Shown: positions 1 to 8,408 of the stretch, one piece after another
Numbering within the stretch: position 1 is the first letter of the stretch
Layout of the letters: each line of letters starts with the position of its first letter
NCBI RefSeq assembly: GCF_012848855.1
Contig: NZ_CP051630.1
Location: 2,893,501 to 2,957,500 of the forward strand
Length of the DNA: 64,000 bases
Reading direction: 5' to 3'
DNA from: Pyruvatibacter mobilis
GTDB taxonomy: Bacteria; Pseudomonadota; Alphaproteobacteria; CGMCC-115125
Translations under genes and position numbers: made by a program
The notes under the pieces: generated by a model
What the model was told of the DNA's origin: nothing
The model's database searches: none
What the model saw: the letters and a program-made list of their open reading frames with translations, nothing else

Positions 1-569
1 GCGACCACGAGGCCCGCGAGGAAGATGCGGCCGGAATGGCGCTGACGCAGGGCCTTGATGTCGCCGGGGGCGAAATGACGGACGGCAGCAGCCTCGAAGA
101 ATTCGCGCCCGAGCAGGAAGCCGTTGACCACCAGAAAAATCACGAAGCCGAAGCCCGGCAGCAGGAAGACCAGCGGCAGGGCTGCCAGGTTGACAGCCAG
201 AAGGATCACCAGCGCCCTGAGGCCCAGGCCGATACCCTCGAGCACGCCCTGCTCGCGCGGCCCCTTGCGCGCGGGGAAGTGCCTGTCTTCCACCGCCTCG
301 GCCACCTCGTCCTGAAACAGGGGGATGAAGATGGCGGTGACGGGGACCACCAGAAAGATCAGCCCGACCACCACCGCGGCATCGACCAGAATATCGATGA
401 TTGTATCGGCCCAGCCGATGCCGACATCGGGGATGAACTGTGTGCCCCAAAGGCCGGCCGCGCCGATGGTGACCAGCAGCAGCAGGGTCATGCCCAGGGA
501 CCGCCACAGGATGGAGCGGAACGGGCCGGAGAAGATCTGGGAGAGGGTCTTGGTGAATGCGCCAATCAT
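1..569 (-). CDS. EI24 domain membrane protein (CysZ-like), 3' end beyond window
   Basis: About 189 residues are visible and the C-terminus runs off the left edge. Hydrophobic segments lie at roughly residues 25-46, 56-83 and 117-154. The stretch NGFLLGREFFE (about residues 149-159) is typical of EI24/CysZ-family integral membrane proteins of alphaproteobacteria. The E. coli relative CysZ is linked to sulfate uptake, but most alphaproteobacterial members are uncharacterised and no sulfur genes are adjacent. The ATG at 569 is preceded by a small GC-rich inverted repeat (585-600) rather than a clear ribosome binding site. It is divergent from the kinase gene starting at 749. Family assignment is fairly sure; substrate is unknown. 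Confidence 0.75.
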   Translation of the reverse strand, partial: MIGAFTKTLSQIFSGPFRSILWRSLGMTLLLLVTIGAAGLWGTQFIPDVGIGWADTIIDILVDAAVVVGLIFLVVPVTAIFIPLFQDEVAEAVEDRHFPARKGPREQGVLEGIGLGLRALVILLAVNLAALPLVFLLPGFGFVIFLVVNGFLLGREFFEAAAVRHFAPGDIKALRQRHSGRIFLAGLVV

Positions 570-748
570 GATGGCGGGGAGAGTGCCGCAGATTTGCGGC
601 AGGTAAAAGGCCCGCATTCCGGGCGTGAAACTGGACTTTTGAAGCCGGTGCTTTAGTGATGGGGATCCATCCCGAGGGCGGGACCCGGACGCCGGGCAAT
701 CGACCCCGCAGCCCGCCCCTTCGACAGACCCAAGCGGAAAGACACCTG

Positions 749-1741
749 ATGAGCGCGCCTGAATTTCACGTGGCCGGACTTGGCAACGCAATTGTCGATG
801 TGCTGGCCCATGCGGACGACACTTTCCTCATCGCCCATGGCATCGAAAAAGGCGGCATGACGCTGATCGACGAGGACCGGGCACAGACCCTGTATGACGC
901 CCTGGGCCAGACGGTGCAGGTCTCCGGCGGATCCGCCGCCAATACCATTGCGGGCATCGCCTCGCTTGGCGGCAAGGCGGCCTTCATCGGCAAGGTGCGC
1001 AACGACCAGCTCGGCACCGCCTTCACCCATGACATCCGCTCGCTCGGCGTTGTCTTCGAGACCGCGCCCGCGGACCGCGGGCCGGCTACCGCGCGCTGCC
1101 TGATTGTTGTCAGCCCGGACGCCCAGCGCTCCATGAGCACCTATCTGGGCGCGGCCCAGGACCTGACCGCCGCGGACGTGGACGAGGAGATCATCTCCCG
1201 CTCGGCGATCACCTATCTCGAGGGCTATCTGTGGGATCCGCCCGCCGCCAAGGAGGCGTTTCTCAAGGCTGCCGCCATTGCCCACGACGCCAACCGCATG
1301 GTGGCGCTGACCCTGTCTGACTCGTTCTGCGTCGACCGCTACCGGGACGAGTTCCTGAAGCTGGTGCGCGGGGATGTGGACATTCTCTTCGCCAACGAGG
1401 CGGAGATCATGTCGCTCTACCAGACCGAGACCTTCGACGAGGCGCTGCAGGCCGTGCGCGGCGACACCAAGGTGGCCGCGCTGACGCGGTCGGAAGCCGG
1501 GTCGGTCGTGGTGGTCGACGGCAAGGTGCATGTGGTGGATGCGGAGACGCCGACCGCCCTTGTGGACACCACCGGCGCGGGCGACCAGTTCGCCGCGGGC
1601 TTCCTGTATGGCTGGGCGACCGGCCGCGGGCCGGTCGAGTGCGGCCGCCTCGGCTCCATCTGTGCGTCCGAAGTGATCTCGCATATGGGACCGCGTCCGG
1701 AAGTAAATCTCGGGCAGCTGGTGGCGTCTAAGGGTCTCTAG
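749..1741 (+). CDS. PfkB-family sugar/adenosine kinase
   Basis: The 330-residue product is a ribokinase-fold (PfkB) kinase. The N-terminal GNAIVD strand, the SGGSAANT substrate loop and the C-terminal DTTGAGDQFAAG signature (about residues 273-284, catalytic Asp about 279) are all present. Alphaproteobacterial proteins of this kind are usually annotated adenosine kinase and would phosphorylate adenosine or a related ribosyl substrate in the cytosol; the exact substrate is not proved here. I chose the ATG at 749 because an upstream in-frame start adds about 31 Arg/Pro-rich residues with no family similarity. A strong hairpin-T terminator follows at 1764, so the gene is probably monocistronic. 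Confidence 0.85.
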   Translation: MSAPEFHVAGLGNAIVDVLAHADDTFLIAHGIEKGGMTLIDEDRAQTLYDALGQTVQVSGGSAANTIAGIASLGGKAAFIGKVRNDQLGTAFTHDIRSLGVVFETAPADRGPATARCLIVVSPDAQRSMSTYLGAAQDLTAADVDEEIISRSAITYLEGYLWDPPAAKEAFLKAAAIAHDANRMVALTLSDSFCVDRYRDEFLKLVRGDVDILFANEAEIMSLYQTETFDEALQAVRGDTKVAALTRSEAGSVVVVDGKVHVVDAETPTALVDTTGAGDQFAAGFLYGWATGRGPVECGRLGSICASEVISHMGPRPEVNLGQLVASKGL

Positions 1742-1763
1742 GTCCCATCATCCCAGGGAAAGA

Positions 1764-1797
1764 AAGGCCGGCGCGGTGAATCCGCCGCCGGCCTTTT
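1764..1797 (+). terminator. Rho-independent terminator of the PfkB kinase gene
   Basis: Stem AAAGGCCGGCG (1764-1774) pairs with CGCCGGCCTTT near 1785-1795 with a small bulge, followed by a T run. It starts 22 bp after the kinase stop codon. The A run on the left could let it work in the opposite direction too. Confidence 0.85.
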
Positions 1798-1903
1798 TCA
1801 TTGCTGTCAGCGAATCCTATATTGTTCCGGTACCGGAATTCTCTACTCAGTGAATCCGCGAGCCGGGCGCGGCTTCGCCAAGAGCGAGTCCCTGGACAGA
1901 TTC
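1778..1903. promoter_or_regulatory. Cluster of five GANTC sites (CcrM methylation motif)
   Basis: GANTC pentamers occur at 1778, 1812, 1852, 1886 and 1899, five in 126 bp of non-coding DNA between two convergent genes. GANTC is the target of the alphaproteobacterial cell-cycle methyltransferase CcrM. Three sites share the extended form GAATCC. No gene start is close, so a promoter role is uncertain. The first site lies inside the terminator stem. Confidence 0.5.
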
Positions 1904-1929
1904 GGAGGCTGAACAGCCGTTGCCACAGC

Positions 1930-2307
1930 TCAGCCGGCGAGCATCGGGCCGAGTGGCTTGCCGCCGAACAGATGCACATGCAGGTGCGGCACCTCCTGCC
2001 CGGCATCCCCGCCCGCATTGGCCAGCGCCCGGAAGCCTGTGCCGCCTTCGCTTTCGGCGAGTCCCAACTCGCGGGTGACTTTGCCCACAGCACGGAAAAA
2101 GCCCGTGACCAGCTCATCCGGCGCCTCGGCCAAAAAATCATCCAGACTCACATAGGGCCCCTTGGGGATCACCAGGACATGCACCGGTGCCTGCGGGTTG
2201 ATGTCGTGGAAGGCGAGGGCGTGCGCGTCCTCATAAACCTTCCTTGCGGGGATCTCGCCGCGCAGGATCTTTGCGAAGATGTTTTCGTGGTCGTAAGGAT
2301 CAGCCAT
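1930..2307 (-). CDS. hinT: HIT-family nucleotide phosphoramidase (HinT-like)
   Basis: The 125-residue protein carries the histidine triad HLHVHLFGG at about residues 108-116, whose central His is the nucleophile in HinT proteins that hydrolyse nucleoside phosphoramidates and acyl-adenylates. The start MADPYD is preferred over an ATG four codons upstream because GGAGG lies six bases before it, overlapping that upstream codon. It is the last gene of the minus-strand his cluster, about 45 bp after hisE; HIT genes beside hisE are common in alphaproteobacteria. The length is typical. The 1801-1929 stretch downstream holds no gene. Confidence 0.9.
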   Translation of the reverse strand: MADPYDHENIFAKILRGEIPARKVYEDAHALAFHDINPQAPVHVLVIPKGPYVSLDDFLAEAPDELVTGFFRAVGKVTRELGLAESEGGTGFRALANAGGDAGQEVPHLHVHLFGGKPLGPMLAG

Positions 2308-2352
2308 TTCGGCCTCCATATCCGGCCGTCACACAATGTCCGGCACTCACAG

Positions 2353-2697
2353 TCAGGATTGTTTGCGCGACGCTTTTTCGGCGATGCCTGACACGCCCTC
2401 GCGGCGGGCCAGTTCGCCATAGACGTCCGACGGGTCCACATCCATGGCCGCCCACAGGACCAGCAAGTGATAGAGCACGTCGGCGCTTTCGGAGACGACG
2501 CCGGCCTTGTCGCGCGAGGCTGCCGAAATGGCGGTTTCCACCGCTTCCTCACCCAGCTTCTGGGCGCATTTCTCCACTCCCTTGCCAAGCAGCTTGGCCG
2601 TGTAGCTCTCGGACGGGTCGGTCCCCCTGCGCGCGACAATGGAGGCTGCGAGGCGGGCAAGGACTTCGGGGCCCGGATTTTCGGTCTGGCTGCTCAT
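2353..2697 (-). CDS. hisE: Phosphoribosyl-ATP pyrophosphatase
   Basis: The product (114 residues) catalyses the second step of histidine synthesis, hydrolysing PR-ATP to PR-AMP. The all-alpha NTP pyrophosphohydrolase signature is visible: KLGEEAVET followed about 20 residues later by ESADVLYHLLVL, supplying the acidic metal ligands. It is a stand-alone HisE, not the HisIE fusion seen in enterobacteria, and no hisI is present in the window. It lies in the minus-strand his cluster but is separated from hisF by the CYTH-CHAD gene. No strong Shine-Dalgarno sequence precedes the ATG. Confidence 0.93.
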   Translation of the reverse strand: MSSQTENPGPEVLARLAASIVARRGTDPSESYTAKLLGKGVEKCAQKLGEEAVETAISAASRDKAGVVSESADVLYHLLVLWAAMDVDPSDVYGELARREGVSGIAEKASRKQS

Positions 2698-2782
2698 AAA
2701 CGGAACGTCTCGGCTCGATCTGCGGATTTGGATCCCGGTGGCGTAGCAGATATTCAGCGAAGGCCGCTAGGGGCTGCAGCGC

Positions 2783-4480
2783 CTAGGCGTCAAGCGGTGG
2801 GGCGTGCCAGAAAGGGCTGGACGCTTCAAAGGCGGGCCAGAGGGCGCAGACATGGGCAAAGGCCGCCTCGGCCCGCGCGCCGTACCAGCCACCCACATAG
2901 CCCGCCGCCCGGGCCGCGCTGTCTCCGCCGATGCGGGCCGCCGCCATGTCCGCCATGTGGAAGGCCGTGACCGCGTCGTTTATGGCGCCGAACTCGTCCT
3001 GCAGGCCCTTAAGCTGCTTCATGAACGGCTTGACGCCGGACGCGGGCCAGAGCGGGGCGAAGAACTCTGCTTCATAGCGCAGGCCCTTCAGGTCCTTGCG
3101 CAGGTCATGACGTGCTTCATTGCTCAGACCGGTCAGGACGTGGTGGGCGATCACCGCCCTGTCCCATTGCTTGTCGAGGCGGGCGCGGGCGAAGTCGGCA
3201 AGGGGCATACCCGCGTCACCGGGACGGCCATCCCCTGTCACACCGCCATTGGATTCCGCCTGGGCAGCCAGGTCACCGGCCTGCAGCAGTACTTCGGTGA
3301 AGGCCGGGGCCTTGATTGCTGCCAGGACCCGCGTCCAGACCTCCGCCCGCAGCTCTTCCGCCGCCGCGGCGAGGGGGGTCACGTCAGGGGCTGCGCCCGG
3401 ACCGGCCTCGGCGCTCGCGGAAACCATGGCCGGTAATGTTTCGGTACAGAAAATATCCAGATCCCGCGCCTCACCCAGCAGGGAGAACAGGGTTTTGACC
3501 CGGGCGATGTGCTCACGGGCTCCGGACACGGATATGGCCTTGTGAAAGGCGGCATGGGCCGCTCTCAGCCGCCGCATGGCCACGCGCATCTGGTGGATTC
3601 CCTCGGGAAAGCGGTGGTCCACCACCGCGTCTATGTTGCCTGCGATCTGCCCGGCACAGCGCGTGAGGGTGAGGGCATAGGCTTGGGCCAGGGTCATACC
3701 GGGTAGCACGGCTGAGCTACCGGCTTTTTCAATCGCCTCGGCCGGTGTGACCGGCACCGCGCCGCCATTCCGTATGGCCGAAAGTGCGTAACCGCGGGCG
3801 GCCTTGGAGCGGGTGCCGAGCGACAGCGGATAGCGCTGCGCCAGTGTCCGGGCTGTGCGGATAAGGGCGGCAGGCGCACCCGCCACAAGCTCCAGTTCGA
3901 TCTCGCACAGGACCTCGCGGACCGTCCGGTCTGCCACCAGCGCCACATGGCCATCATCGAACACCACCGCGAAGCGGTCCCCGTCCGGGGTCGCGTAGAG
4001 ACGCTCCGTGCGCTGCACCACGCTCTCGAAGAGCGGCTGCAATGGCTGCTTGCCGATCGCCTTGCGGGCGCGGCGGCGCAGGGCCTTGTCGGCGATGAGG
4101 CGCAGATCAGGCGTCCAGCCTGCGGGCGATGTGCCGCGCGGGGCATCGGAAATCACGGTTTCGTCTTCCGCCCGGTCCGAGGCCAGCCCCGCGCCTTCAT
4201 CTTCTGTCTTGAGGGTCTGGATCAGGGTGCCGCCTGCATCCCGGATGCGCAGGCCGAGACCCTCAGCCGCAAGGTCATGGGCAGACGTGTCCCAGTAGAC
4301 GGAGTGCAGCCTCTTTGTGGTGGCGCGGCCCAAAGGTGTGAGCGAGGCCAGACGCGCCAGCGCCCCGCCCTTGCGGATGCGCGCCAGCGTTTCTGGCGTG
4401 ACCGAGAGCTTGAGTTCGAGCTCCCGCGGCGCCGGCTTTGTTGACAATCTAGATGTCGTTTTCTGAGAGGCCGTTGGCAT
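2783..4480 (-). CDS. CYTH-CHAD domain protein, putative inorganic triphosphatase
   Basis: This 565-residue protein begins with a CYTH domain (ELELKL, the ExExK metal/phosphate motif at E20, E22, K24) covering about the first 200 residues, followed by a CHAD helical domain (about residues 260-560) rich in conserved His and Arg (HQMRVAMRRLRAA near its start). CYTH-CHAD proteins such as E. coli YgiF hydrolyse inorganic triphosphate, and CHAD domains bind polyphosphate. It sits between hisF and hisE on the same strand, a position not expected in a his operon. Co-transcription with the his genes is likely from spacing (62 and 85 bp). The functional link to histidine synthesis is unknown. Confidence 0.85.
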   Translation of the reverse strand: MPTASQKTTSRLSTKPAPRELELKLSVTPETLARIRKGGALARLASLTPLGRATTKRLHSVYWDTSAHDLAAEGLGLRIRDAGGTLIQTLKTEDEGAGLASDRAEDETVISDAPRGTSPAGWTPDLRLIADKALRRRARKAIGKQPLQPLFESVVQRTERLYATPDGDRFAVVFDDGHVALVADRTVREVLCEIELELVAGAPAALIRTARTLAQRYPLSLGTRSKAARGYALSAIRNGGAVPVTPAEAIEKAGSSAVLPGMTLAQAYALTLTRCAGQIAGNIDAVVDHRFPEGIHQMRVAMRRLRAAHAAFHKAISVSGAREHIARVKTLFSLLGEARDLDIFCTETLPAMVSASAEAGPGAAPDVTPLAAAAEELRAEVWTRVLAAIKAPAFTEVLLQAGDLAAQAESNGGVTGDGRPGDAGMPLADFARARLDKQWDRAVIAHHVLTGLSNEARHDLRKDLKGLRYEAEFFAPLWPASGVKPFMKQLKGLQDEFGAINDAVTAFHMADMAAARIGGDSAARAAGYVGGWYGARAEAAFAHVCALWPAFEASSPFWHAPPLDA

Positions 4481-4542
4481 GGCCTCAGCTTACCCGCACT
4501 CCGTGACGGGAGGGAAGGTGTGCCTGGGCATGCCGTCGCCGG

Positions 4543-5316
4543 TCAGGGCCGCACATCGACCCCGTTGGCGGCCATATGCGCCTTGGCTTCACCGATGGTG
4601 TGATCGCCGAAATGGAAGATCGACGCCGCCAGCACAGCGGTGGCGTGCCCGTCGCGGACGCCGTCCACCAAGTGGTCCAGCGTGCCGACGCCGCCAGAGG
4701 CAATCACCGGCACACGGACCGCGTCCGCAATGGTGCGGGTCAGGTCCGTATCGAACCCCGCGCGCGTGCCGTCGCGGTCCATGGAGGTGATGAGCAGTTC
4801 ACCGGCCCCCAGATCGACAACCTTCTTCGCAAATTCGATCGCGTCGATGCCCGTTTCGGTGCGGCCGCCATGGGTGAAGATCTCCCATTTGGCGGGCTCG
4901 CCGTCCTTCGACACGCGCTTGGCGTCGATGGCGACGACGATGCACTGGGCGCCGAATTTCTCAGACGCCTCGCGCACGAAATCCGGGTTGGTGACGGCGG
5001 CGGTGTTGATCGCCACCTTGTCGGCACCGGCCAGCAGCAGCTGGCGCACATCTTCCACCGTGCGCACACCGCCGCCGACGGTCAGCGGCATGAAGCAGCG
5101 CTCCGCCGTGCGGCGCACCACATCAATGAGCGTGCCGCGCTTTTCGTGGCTGGCCGTGATGTCGAGGAAGCACAGTTCGTCGGCGCCCGCCGCGTCATAG
5201 GCGGTGGCGGCCTCTACCGGGTCGCCCGCATCGCGCAGATCAACGAAATTGACGCCCTTCACAACGCGGCCGTCCTTCACGTCCAGGCAGGGAATGACGC
5301 GTGCCTTGAGGCTCAT
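4543..5316 (-). CDS. hisF: Imidazole glycerol phosphate synthase cyclase subunit
   Basis: HisF (257 residues) is the TIM-barrel subunit that closes the imidazole ring using ammonia supplied by HisH, giving IGP and AICAR. The CLDVKDG N-terminal catalytic Asp (D12), the second catalytic Asp in VVAIDAKR, and [11 protein letters not shown] are all present. The start MSLKAR is chosen because GGAG lies seven bases upstream; an earlier start would add 18 unrelated residues. Its 5' end is only 31 bp from the oppositely oriented DUF3800 start, so any dedicated hisF promoter would have to lie inside that foreign-looking gene, or hisF relies on read-through from hisA. Confidence 0.95.
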   Translation of the reverse strand: MSLKARVIPCLDVKDGRVVKGVNFVDLRDAGDPVEAATAYDAAGADELCFLDITASHEKRGTLIDVVRRTAERCFMPLTVGGGVRTVEDVRQLLLAGADKVAINTAAVTNPDFVREASEKFGAQCIVVAIDAKRVSKDGEPAKWEIFTHGGRTETGIDAIEFAKKVVDLGAGELLITSMDRDGTRAGFDTDLTRTIADAVRVPVIASGGVGTLDHLVDGVRDGHATAVLAASIFHFGDHTIGEAKAHMAANGVDVRP

Positions 5317-5347
5317 GGTATGCTCCAGTTGCAGGAGGTAGCAGGCG

Positions 5348-6088
5348 ATGAACTTCGGGGAATATATCATCTATGTCGATGAGAGTGGGGATCATGGACT
5401 GAAGTCAATCGATCCAAACTATCCTGTTTTTGTTTTGGCATTCTGCATTTTTGAGAAAAACAACTATGCACACGAAATTGCACCAAAACTGCAGGCTTTT
5501 AAGTTTCGTTGGTTTGGTCACGATTCAATAATTTTGCATGAACATGAGATTCGAAAGCAAAAACCGCCATTCAATTTTTTAAAGCCGCAAATTGTGAGAG
5601 ATCAATTTTTGGAAGAACTGAACAAAATATTTGGCGAAACCCAAATGACTATTATCTCATCTGTTATTAGAAAAGACCATCTCAAAAAGAACTACTCATC
5701 CCCTGCCAACCCTTATGAACTTGCATTGCTGTTTTGCATGGAGCGTCTCGTTCGATTTCTCCAGGAAAGAGGCGAATCAGGGAAGCAAGCTCATATAATA
5801 TTTGAGAGAAGAGGTCGCAGAGAGGATGCCGACCTTGAGCTTGAATTCCGAAGAATTTGCGATACCAAATCAAGAACAGATAAAGCTTGGGGCAATCTTG
5901 AGATTTGCTTCGTTGATAAAAAGGCAAACTCAACCGGGCTTCAGATGGCAGATCTGGTCGCCCGCCCGATTGGCCTCAATGCTATCCGCCCCAAACAACC
6001 CAATAGAGCGTTTGAGATCATCAAACCGAGAATTAGGGCATCTGAAAGTGGGAAAATTATGGGGTGGGGCCTGAAGCACTTTCCATAA
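5348..6088 (+). CDS. DUF3800 family protein, A+T-rich insertion in the his cluster
   Basis: This 246-residue protein has the DUF3800 hallmarks: YVDESGD at residues 9-15 and QMADLVA at about 199-205, both with conserved Asp residues. The family is widespread near phage and defence islands but has no settled function; a nuclease-like acidic active site is often suspected. AGGAGG precedes the ATG by about nine bases. Base composition is strikingly lower in G+C (about 40-45% by eye) than every neighbour, and Lys/Asn/Ile codons are A/T-ending, which indicates horizontal acquisition. It lies between hisA and hisF on the opposite strand, with no transposase, integrase or obvious terminal repeats. 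Confidence 0.85.
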   Translation: MNFGEYIIYVDESGDHGLKSIDPNYPVFVLAFCIFEKNNYAHEIAPKLQAFKFRWFGHDSIILHEHEIRKQKPPFNFLKPQIVRDQFLEELNKIFGETQMTIISSVIRKDHLKKNYSSPANPYELALLFCMERLVRFLQERGESGKQAHIIFERRGRREDADLELEFRRICDTKSRTDKAWGNLEICFVDKKANSTGLQMADLVARPIGLNAIRPKQPNRAFEIIKPRIRASESGKIMGWGLKHFP

Positions 6089-6122
6089 ACGAAGGGCCCC
6101 AGCTCAAGTGCTGAGACCCCAC
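6064..6122. terminator. Imperfect inverted repeat at the DUF3800 3' end, possible bidirectional terminator
   Basis: An 18-base arm at 6064-6081 is nearly the reverse complement of 6106-6122 (core AGCACTT/AAGTGCT plus GTGGGG/CCCCAC). The left arm overlaps the last codons of the DUF3800 gene. A nested GGGGCC/GGCCCC pair offers an alternative fold. There is no T run, so termination is inferred. It would separate the DUF3800 transcript from the convergent hisA transcript. Confidence 0.45.
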
Positions 6123-6189
6123 GCCGACCGGGAAATAACCCCAATCCATACAACTAAAATAGTCGATTCTCCGGAGATCATCAACAGGC

Positions 6190-6936
6190 TTATGAGTCAA
6201 GAACAAAATCATTGCCCTTCAGGACAGCCAGCGCCTCGGCGGGGTCGAGGCGGCCGTCATAGATGGCACGGCCGGAGATGACGCCGATGATGCCCGGCGC
6301 GTTGGCGGCCTTCAGCGCGTGGAGATCGTCGAGATTCGTGACGCCGCCCGACGCGATGACCGGAATGCCAACTGAGTTTGCAAGCTCTGCCGTGCCGGCG
6401 ACATTCATGCCCCGCATGGCACCGTCGCGCGAGATGTCGGTGTAGATGAGGGCGGCAACGCCTGCATCCTCGAAGCGCTTGGCAAGGTCGAGGGCCTGAA
6501 TGTCGGAGACTTCCGCCCAGCCTTCCACCGCCACATAGCCGTCCTTGGCGTCGACGCCGACGGCGATCTTGCCGGGCCAGGTCTTGCAGGCCTCGATCAC
6601 CAGCTGCGGGTCGCGCAGGGCTGCCGTGCCGAGAATGACGCGGGCGATGCCCTTGTCGAGCCAGGCTTCGATCTGCTGCATGGACCGGATGCCGCCGCCA
6701 AGCTGGGCCGGCAGCGACACGGTCTTGAGGATCGCTTCCACCGCGTCGCCATTGACCGGCTTGCCCTCGAAGGCGCCGTTGAGGTCGACCAGATGCAGCC
6801 ATTCAAAGCCCTGGTTTTCGAAAACCTTGGCCTGTTCGGCAGGGGTATCGGAGAAAACCGTGGCGCGGTCCATGTCGCCCTGCACGAGGCGCACGCACTG
6901 GCCGTCCTTGAGGTCGATGGCGGGAAAGAGGATCAT
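6190..6936 (-). CDS. hisA: ProFAR isomerase (HisA)
   Basis: HisA (248 residues) isomerises the ProFAR aminoaldose to the aminoketose PRFAR in histidine synthesis. It is a (beta-alpha)8 barrel with catalytic Asp8 in FPAIDLKDG, the second-half Asp in VGVDAKDG, and the phosphate-binding SGGV loop ([13 protein letters not shown]). It starts five bases after the hisH stop, so it is translationally close to hisH. Its stop codon borders the A+T-rich DUF3800 island; the last codons (NDFVLDS) use more A/T-rich triplets than the rest, so the C-terminus may have been touched by the insertion. Confidence 0.95.
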   Translation of the reverse strand: MILFPAIDLKDGQCVRLVQGDMDRATVFSDTPAEQAKVFENQGFEWLHLVDLNGAFEGKPVNGDAVEAILKTVSLPAQLGGGIRSMQQIEAWLDKGIARVILGTAALRDPQLVIEACKTWPGKIAVGVDAKDGYVAVEGWAEVSDIQALDLAKRFEDAGVAALIYTDISRDGAMRGMNVAGTAELANSVGIPVIASGGVTNLDDLHALKAANAPGIIGVISGRAIYDGRLDPAEALAVLKGNDFVLDS

Positions 6937-6941
6937 AAGTG

Positions 6942-7595
6942 TTAAGGCGTCCAGTTAAGGAAGTTTGCGATCAGGCGCAGGCCGACAAGCTGGCTTTTTT
7001 CCGGGTGGAACTGTGTGCCAACCATGTTGTCACGTCCGATGGCAGCGATGATCTCGCCGCCATAATGCACCTTCGCCAGCACGTGGCCGGGATCGATCGG
7101 GGTGATGGCATAGGAATGCACGAAATAGGCGTGCTCGCCATGTTCGAGCCCGTCAAACACCGGGTGCGGCTGGCCCGCCACATCCACCGGTTCCAGCGCG
7201 TTCCAGCCCATATGCGGGATCTTGAGGCCGGGGTCATCGGGGGTGATCTCGGCGACGTCACCGGGGATCCAGCCGAGCCCCTCATGGCTGCCATGCTCCA
7301 GCCCGCGGGTGGCCATCAGCTGCATGCCGACGCAGATCCCGAAAAAGGGAACGGCGCGCTTTTCGACTGCCTCGCGCAGGGCGTCGACCATGCCGTCGGC
7401 CGCATAGAGCCCACGGCGGCAATCGCCGAAGGCGCCGACGCCGGGCAGCACGATGCGGTCGGCGCTCGCCACCACATCCGGATCGCTGGTGACGCGGATC
7501 GTGGTGTCGGCGCCGGTCTCGCGGGCGGCGCGCTCGAAGGATTTCTCCGCCGAGCGCAGATTGCCGGAGCCGTAATCAATGATGGCGACGGTCAC
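6942..7595 (-). CDS. hisH: Imidazole glycerol phosphate synthase glutaminase subunit
   Basis: HisH (217 residues) is the class I glutamine amidotransferase that feeds ammonia to HisF. The oxyanion strand and nucleophile [10 protein letters not shown] and the His-Glu pair in GTQFHPEKS complete the Cys-His-Glu triad. It lies 24 bp downstream of hisB and 5 bp upstream of hisA on the minus strand, the standard alphaproteobacterial order. HisH and HisF act as a heterodimer, yet here their genes are about 1.6 kb apart because of the DUF3800 insertion. Confidence 0.95.
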   Translation of the reverse strand: MTVAIIDYGSGNLRSAEKSFERAARETGADTTIRVTSDPDVVASADRIVLPGVGAFGDCRRGLYAADGMVDALREAVEKRAVPFFGICVGMQLMATRGLEHGSHEGLGWIPGDVAEITPDDPGLKIPHMGWNALEPVDVAGQPHPVFDGLEHGEHAYFVHSYAITPIDPGHVLAKVHYGGEIIAAIGRDNMVGTQFHPEKSQLVGLRLIANFLNWTP

Positions 7596-7619
7596 GTCTG
7601 ACTTGTCCTGGTTTCGTGG

Positions 7620-8231
7620 CTAGCTGCCGAGCACGCCCTTGGTGGACGGAATGGCGTCGGCCTTGCGCGGGTCGATCTCGATCGCCTGGCGCAAAGCGCG
7701 GGCGAGGCCCTTGAAGCAGCTTTCCACGATGTGGTGGTTGTTCTCGCCATACATGTTTTCGATATGCAGCGTGATGCCGGCGGCCTGGGCGAAGGCCTGG
7801 AACCATTCCTTGAACAGCTCGGTGTCCATGTCGCCCAGCTTCGGCTTGGTGAAGTTCACCTTCCAGATCAGATAAGGCCGCTGCGAGACATCCAGCGTCA
7901 CCCGCGTGCAGGTCTCATCCATGGGGATGATCGCGTTGCCATAGCGGGTGATGCCCTTGAGGTCGCCGAGCGCCTGCAGCACGGCCTCGCCGATGACGAT
8001 GCCGCTGTCCTCGGTCGTGTGGTGGAAGTCGATATGCAGATCGCCTTCGGCACGCACCTTGAGGTCGATCAGCGAATGGCGGGACAGCTGCTCGAGCATG
8101 TGGTCGAGGAAACCGATGCCGGTATCCACGTCATATTCACCGGTGCCGTCGAGATCGAGGGAGACGAAGACTTCTGTCTCCTTGGTCTTGCGCTCGACAA
8201 TTGCCGTGCGGCTATCGCGATCGTTGCTCAT
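7620..8231 (-). CDS. hisB: Imidazoleglycerol-phosphate dehydratase
   Basis: This single-function HisB (203 residues from MSNDRDS) dehydrates IGP to imidazole acetol phosphate. The paired metal-binding motifs are present: [14 protein letters not shown] and [14 protein letters not shown] in the first half and [18 protein letters not shown] in the second. Starts at 8246 or 8291 are also open, but the 8231 start gives the usual length of about 200 residues; no candidate has a strong Shine-Dalgarno sequence. It is the first his gene of the cluster. The 177 bp between it and the divergent PPOX gene should contain the his promoter, which I could not pin down. Confidence 0.92.
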   Translation of the reverse strand: MSNDRDSRTAIVERKTKETEVFVSLDLDGTGEYDVDTGIGFLDHMLEQLSRHSLIDLKVRAEGDLHIDFHHTTEDSGIVIGEAVLQALGDLKGITRYGNAIIPMDETCTRVTLDVSQRPYLIWKVNFTKPKLGDMDTELFKEWFQAFAQAAGITLHIENMYGENNHHIVESCFKGLARALRQAIEIDPRKADAIPSTKGVLGS

Positions 8232-8408
8232 TCGTGTGACGTCCATTGGGGCCCTGCGGCCCGTCCTGCCTTCGCCGGGGAGGCGTTTCAAGTCATTGTG
8301 TGCCCGCGCGGTCTAGCAGCTTCGCGCACAAGGTGCCATATGCGCTGTTTCATGACAGCTTTTCCTTAAGGCCGCCTGCATGGGCGGCGCTTTGTTTCCG
8401 AGGCACCC

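Noticed and set aside
763-775. TTTCACGTGG near the PfkB kinase start as a third parS
   Set aside because: Only half of the palindrome matches; ParB sites need both halves.
5348-6088. DUF3800 region as a transposon or insertion sequence
   Set aside because: No transposase, no terminal inverted repeats at both ends and no evident target duplication.
6942-6958. TTAA pair at the hisH/hisA junction as a CtrA box
   Set aside because: The spacing is nine, not seven, and it lies in coding sequence around the hisH stop codon.
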